From Mytilisepta virgata (taxonomy: Eukaryota; Mollusca; Bivalvia; Mytilida; Mytilidae), in NCBI GenBank assembly GCA_028015205.1, contig CM051521.1:125496614-125560613 (forward strand): a stretch of DNA of 64,000 bases, written 5' to 3'. This document shows, piece after piece, positions 59,351 to 64,000 of this stretch; the first letter of the stretch is position 1, and the number at the start of each line of letters is the position of its first letter. Below the pieces are notes generated by a model. The model was not told the origin of the DNA and did no database searches. It saw only the letters and a list, made by a program, of their open reading frames with translations. The position numbers and the translations under genes were made by a program.

Positions 59351-60289
59351 CTGAGTAATAAAATAAAACAGTATATAGAATTAAGTGTACCCCATATAAC
59401 TTTGAACTTTTTAAAAATGCAAGATTTTTAGTTTAGACTTTTTTTCTCTCTGTTGAGTTATTATTTTTTTAATCTGTATTTCTTTCCAAATTATTCTTTA
59501 ATAATAGGCCATCTCATGACAACCTTTATAAAAAGCTTAAGAAATTTTTAAACTCATAATAAGGGCTCAAACTATCTGAAGATGAATGGAGGAAAAGCTG
59601 GAGAAGAAGGGAGAACAGGGAGATGTCATTGCACGTCATGGCAAAGTACCATGATGATGTTTTTTAATAGCTAGTCTTAATCTCATATTTGTAATGTTTT
59701 TTTAAGAAATTTTGATTCACTAGTCACCTCTCTGAATTTGCAATACAACTGGGTAAATGTATACTAAACTTGCATGCCTTGTAAGTCACACCCACAAGCT
59801 TATCTTCCAATATGTGTACAACATAGTAAATGGCCTAAATGATTCTTACTTATGTCTGACTTGCTTTGGTCCAAGTTATCTGTGGGCCGAGTTGACTAGT
59901 AATTTTCCTAATCAGATTACTTCTCATAATTATTGACAGAAAAAAATGACCTCACAATTAAGTTTCCTTCAAAATGGCTGTCGTATTGGTATTCGACCAT
60001 TGAAATATATCAAATGATTGATTGAGTTTATAGAAACCTCCTGCTTCACTTTTGACATGGGTTCATGTGACTACCAATTTGCAGAGTGACTCAAACTTCG
60101 CTTTTCATAAGTGGTAAGGCAAAATCAAACACTTCAAGACAACTTCTTTGACTGAATCCTTCCAGTGTGAGTACTGATATGGTGTCAATCCCTTATATTC
60201 CTTTATCCATTTTATATTGATTAGTTACAATTATCCCTTCAAATCAATTCTTTATTGTTAAAACATTGTATGTTGATGTTGTATAATAT

Positions 60290-60464
60290 CACAAGTCGAA
60301 CAAAAATCGTCTTGCTCTGGGTTTCAAAGAGTCAACACCTTTTTATTTTTATTTTTTACATACTCGGGATCAAGACCATATTGGTCGAAATGTTGAATAT
60401 TTTTAACTTTTTAGTTTGTTGTTGTTTTTTTTACGATTTTATATTTGGTTTTGTTCGACTTGTG
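60290..60464. repeat. Perfect 16-bp inverted repeat, 143-bp spacer
   Basis: CACAAGTCGAACAAAA at 60290-60305 and its exact complement at 60449-60464. A second short pair AAAATCGT/ACGATTTT lies inside. Likely a small foldback element or the ends of a MITE. Surrounding 59400-60950 shows no exon. Confidence 0.75.
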
Positions 60465-61728
60465 TATTTCATACATTTTAGTCGTTTTACGCCCCTTTTG
60501 ACAGCTTACCATTTCCATTTATTTTTCTTGTTATCTATTGTCGCATGAGCTGTTTCGCAACATACTTAGTTTTTTTGTTGTATAATATCCACCTGTTTAA
60601 GTTATGGTTGTGCCAAAAAATGCTGCAAAGCCCCGCCTTAGTGACGTATCCAAATATGGTAACGCAGATCACCATAATAGACTTGTATGTGCACATGATT
60701 TTCATATTGTTCACCTGTGAAAGTAGTGTAACAATAGAATTTGTGACGTAAGTTGACTGAGATAAACAGACATGTTGAAGTAAAATAAAAATGAAGTATA
60801 CATTTTATAATGACAAGAAAGTAAAAAGAACCCCTCTGTAAAATTTGAAATAAATTAATACATATCCCACAGTTCCAAAAAATATGAAAAAATCTAAGGG
60901 CACTCTAGGTCTTGTTTTCCCCATTTCTGCGACTGTTTAATATTTTTGCTTGAAGTTACGTCCATTATCGCTACTACGAATAAAATTATTTTTGTTTATT
61001 TTAAATTTACATCATATTGTCGTAATAGCGTAATATAAGTTTTTCACTGTGCAATCATATATGCATAGGCATTCAACGACTCGATTCAGTTTTTTTTCCA
61101 TCATGATAAAAAACTATTTCAGGGCGACATTCGACAATGCAATCAGTATCCACGATACATGTGCAACCCTACCTATATGCATGAAAGTTGGATTGGTCTA
61201 CATCTCGGACAAAGATTATACTGTAATATCTCTCAATAAAACCATGTTTAACCGTGCAAAAAAGAATTAAAAAACTCAGGGCAAACCATTTTCCGATACC
61301 TTTTGTGGAAAATTTTGCCACTTTTATTCATCGTTAAAGTAGGATTTCATAATTTGTCGATGGCCAAGGCCAATTTCTTTGTAAAATTTCTTTATGTTAA
61401 TCTTTACTTCATACAGTCTGGCAATGAAATTAATATAGTAACGCTTAACAATATATATATAATACATAGTCACTGTCGAAAAATACAGAATTTATGTCAC
61501 CAATGAATAGATAGGGACACAGAAGGTAATCAAGAGAAATATTTAACACAGAACTTTTAAAAAATCATTTCCAAAACTTATTTAGGATATTATTCATAAT
61601 TTTTCTACAAACTATGTGAATAAAATTTAATATTCAGCCAAACAAGACAATTACAATGTACATGTATTTCTTTTCATGTATCCCAGAAATCTTTTTCCGG
61701 AACCTTTCATTCAACTTCTAATTTATAG

Positions 61729-61827
61729 GAACCAACGTGGAATCAAAACCCTGACTTGGGAGGATGCATAACTTATGGCACGTGCTGTTTACCATCTTCT
61801 TCTCGTAGTAAAATACTTTACAGGTGA
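61729..61827 (+). other. Candidate plus-strand exon, unidentified
   Basis: TTCTAATTTATAG acceptor, 98-99 open bases and CAG|GTGAGT donor. The open frame reads EPTWNQNPDLGGCITYGTCC then LPSSSRSKILYR. I do not recognise it. It lies inside the upstream DGK intron and antisense to it. Confidence 0.25.
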
Positions 61828-62084
61828 GTAACCAAATCTTGTCGAAAGCGTGGATAGTAAAAATGCGGGCTATACACTATAATACAACAATCCTTTTATG
61901 GTAATTGTTTACCACACACAGAAAATCACTTGCAAAAACAAGCATTTTATGGCAATGGCCCCAACCCACATTTGGATTGTCACTAAGGTGGAGTTTTGTA
62001 GCATTTTTTGGCATGATAATATTAGACAAGAGTTGACACACAAAAATGTCTCACCTGTTGTGTATTTCTAATGAAAGTAAATGC

Positions 62085-62960
62085 TATCAGTATTTGAAAA
62101 ACAGAGCAAAACACAAAAACTGAACTATAATCACTGAACCATGAAAATGAGGTCAAGGTCAGATGACTCATGTCAGTTGGACATGCACACCTTACAATCC
62201 TTTCATACACCAAATATAGTAGACCTATTGCATACAGTATTTGAAAAACAGGCCGAAACACAAAAACTTAACTATAACCACTGAACCATGAAAATGAGGT
62301 CAAGGTCAGATGACACCTGCCAGTCGGACATGTACACCTTACAATCCTTCCATACACCAAATATAGTAGACCTATTGCATACAGTATTCGAAAAACAGGC
62401 CAAAACACAAAAACTTTACTATTACCACTGAACCATGAAAATGAGGTCAAGGTCAGATACACCTGCCAGTTGGACATGTACACCTTACAATCCTTCCATA
62501 CACCAAATATAGTAGACCTATTGCCTACAGTATTCAAAAAACAGGCCAAAAGACAAAAACTTAACTATAACAACTGAACCATGAAAATGAGGTCAAGGAC
62601 AGATTACACCTGTCAGTTGGATATGTACACCTTACAATCCTTCAATACACCAAATATACTAGACCTATTGCTTATAGTATCTGAGATATGGACTTGACCA
62701 CCAAACATTAACCTTGTTCACTGATCCGTGAAATGGGGTCGAGGTCAATTGAAAACTGTCTGATGGGGATGAGGACCTTGCAAGGTACGCACGTACCAAA
62801 TATAGTTATTCTATTACTAATAATAAGAGAGAAATTAACATTACAAAAAATCTTAACTTTTTTTTTCAAGTAGTCACTGAACCATGAAAATGAGGTCAAG
62901 GACAATGTACATATGACAGACGGAAACTTCGTAAAATAAGGCATCTATATACAAAGTATA
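62085..62960 (+). repeat. Bivalve GAGGTCAAGGTCA tandem element
   Basis: Four near-identical units of about 147 bp (ACCATGAAAATGAGGTCAAG, CCTTACAATCCTTCCATACA, CAAATATAGTAGACCTATTG), then two diverged units to 62960. They produce the long minus-strand open frames here, which are not genes. Confidence 0.85.
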
Positions 62961-63329
62961 AAGCATCCAGGTCTTCTACCTTCTAAAATATAAAGCTTTT
63001 AAGAAGTGAGTTAACGCCGCCGCCGGATCACTATCCCTATGTTGAGCTTTCTGCGACTAAAGTCGCAGGCTCGACAAAAAAGGGAGGCAAGTCAAATTTA
63101 ATGTCAGATTATCTCCCTTTGCAACAAATGGAGCCAATTATGAAAATATTTCCAATCTTGCAAATTGATGGCTTATGTCAAAGTGATCCAAATTGCTCAT
63201 CTGTGTTCAGTGTTATAAGAGAATTGTAGTGGTATAATATTATTGATGGGTTCCTGAGAAATGGATATATATTTGTAAATGCAAAAACTTAACCAAGCCA
63301 GATGGACGCAAGTACGTAAAATCTATGGA

Positions 63330-63430
63330 AGTAGTTATTGGTGGACAAGGGTAAATCTATATGCCCCTCCCCATTCATGGACAAGACATAAAAAACAGAA
63401 ACCAGAACCGAGACCATTTAGAAATAAGAG
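63330..63430 (+). repeat. Dispersed repeat end (GGGTAAATCTATATGCCCC)
   Basis: Same family as 52440-52520 and 55990-56065. 62960-64000 is otherwise intron of DGK or intergenic with no recognised exon. Confidence 0.5.
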
Positions 63431-64000
63431 TTTGACTTCAACTTCACTTTTGGTATCCTTAGGACGATTTCACATTTTGAAAGGTGATATTTTTGCACAC
63501 TCCACCAATTTTGGTGAGCCTTGCCTCTCATGTATATCATAAGCTATAATGTGACCAATTTTGGTTGTCCTAGGTCAAAAGATTTTAAATTTACAAAGCT
63601 TTTAACAAAATTTACACCACACTGACCACTAGAAAAACAATGCCTATGTTTTGCCATTAGTGACTTTATGGCAGTGAGAAAAAAATGATCAGTATCAGCT
63701 AATTTTCAAACAGGAGTGTGCTGATCTTTGATATAAATTTCATTATGAAAATCTGTTGAGACATGCAGATGTAAGTGTATAAAAAAAATCTACTAATTCT
63801 AGGGGCATAACTACAAAAAATTTTTAACCATTCTTTGCTTATTTTCTACCTCCCCAGAGACACGTTGACAGAAAGTTTATTAAAATGTGTTGAGACATGT
63901 AGATGCGAGAGCACTAGTCGATTTTCCAAACCTTTACTGTTGTAAGGGCAGAATTTCAAGAAAATGAATTTTTGTTGATCTCTAATCTTGATTCTTATAT

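Noticed and set aside
62022..62944. Long minus-strand frames with LTLTSFSWFS repeats
   Set aside because: They are produced by the 147-bp tandem units of a bivalve dispersed element.
59351..64000. Search for the DGK exon with the GGDGT motif
   Set aside because: No minus-strand match to the expected motif was found by eye; it most likely lies beyond the right edge.

Overview
This is a eukaryotic, AT-rich, intron-rich and very repeat-rich window. The dispersed repeats and two tRNA-derived SINE families look like those of marine bivalve genomes. My best guess is a mussel (Mytilus-like) or close relative; this is inference from pattern recognition. Almost none of the long open frames are genes. 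The real genes were found as short exons with consensus splice sites and continuous phase.

Three protein-coding genes are supported. (1) On the minus strand at 14348..211 lie the first six coding exons (168 codons) of a B3GNTL1/QTGAL-type family-2 glycosyltransferase, the queuosine-tRNA galactosyltransferase family. Its 3' half lies beyond the left edge. (2) On the plus strand at 21331..29497 is a complete four-exon meteorin/meteorin-like gene (289 aa), a secreted cysteine-rich cytokine. (3) On the minus strand at 59350..39809 are the last seven coding exons (257 aa plus stop) of a diacylglycerol kinase. They cover the ATP-binding motif end of the catalytic domain and the whole accessory domain. 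The 5' part lies beyond the right edge.

Genes 1 and 2 are head-to-head and about 7 kb apart. This is the arrangement of B3GNTL1 and METRNL at human 17q25.3, so an ancient bilaterian gene pair seems to be preserved here. The DGK converges on the meteorin gene tail-to-tail across about 10 kb of non-coding DNA.

The rest is introns and intergenic DNA filled with mobile elements. They include two SINE families (three copies with clear target-site duplications or junctions, and one composite copy with two tRNA-like heads) and LINE 3' fragments. A decayed reverse transcriptase is bracketed by 26-bp direct repeats. A 1.84-kb Mutator-like element has an exact 9-bp target duplication, and a Harbinger-like element has about 205-bp inverted ends. 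A 1.47-kb element carries 161-bp tandem repeats in a meteorin intron. At least four copies of a large bivalve element family are also present.

The most unusual structure is in the DGK gene. The 3' ends of two different exons, each with its splice donor, have been tandemly duplicated into the following intron. This leaves series of decoy exon ends and donors.
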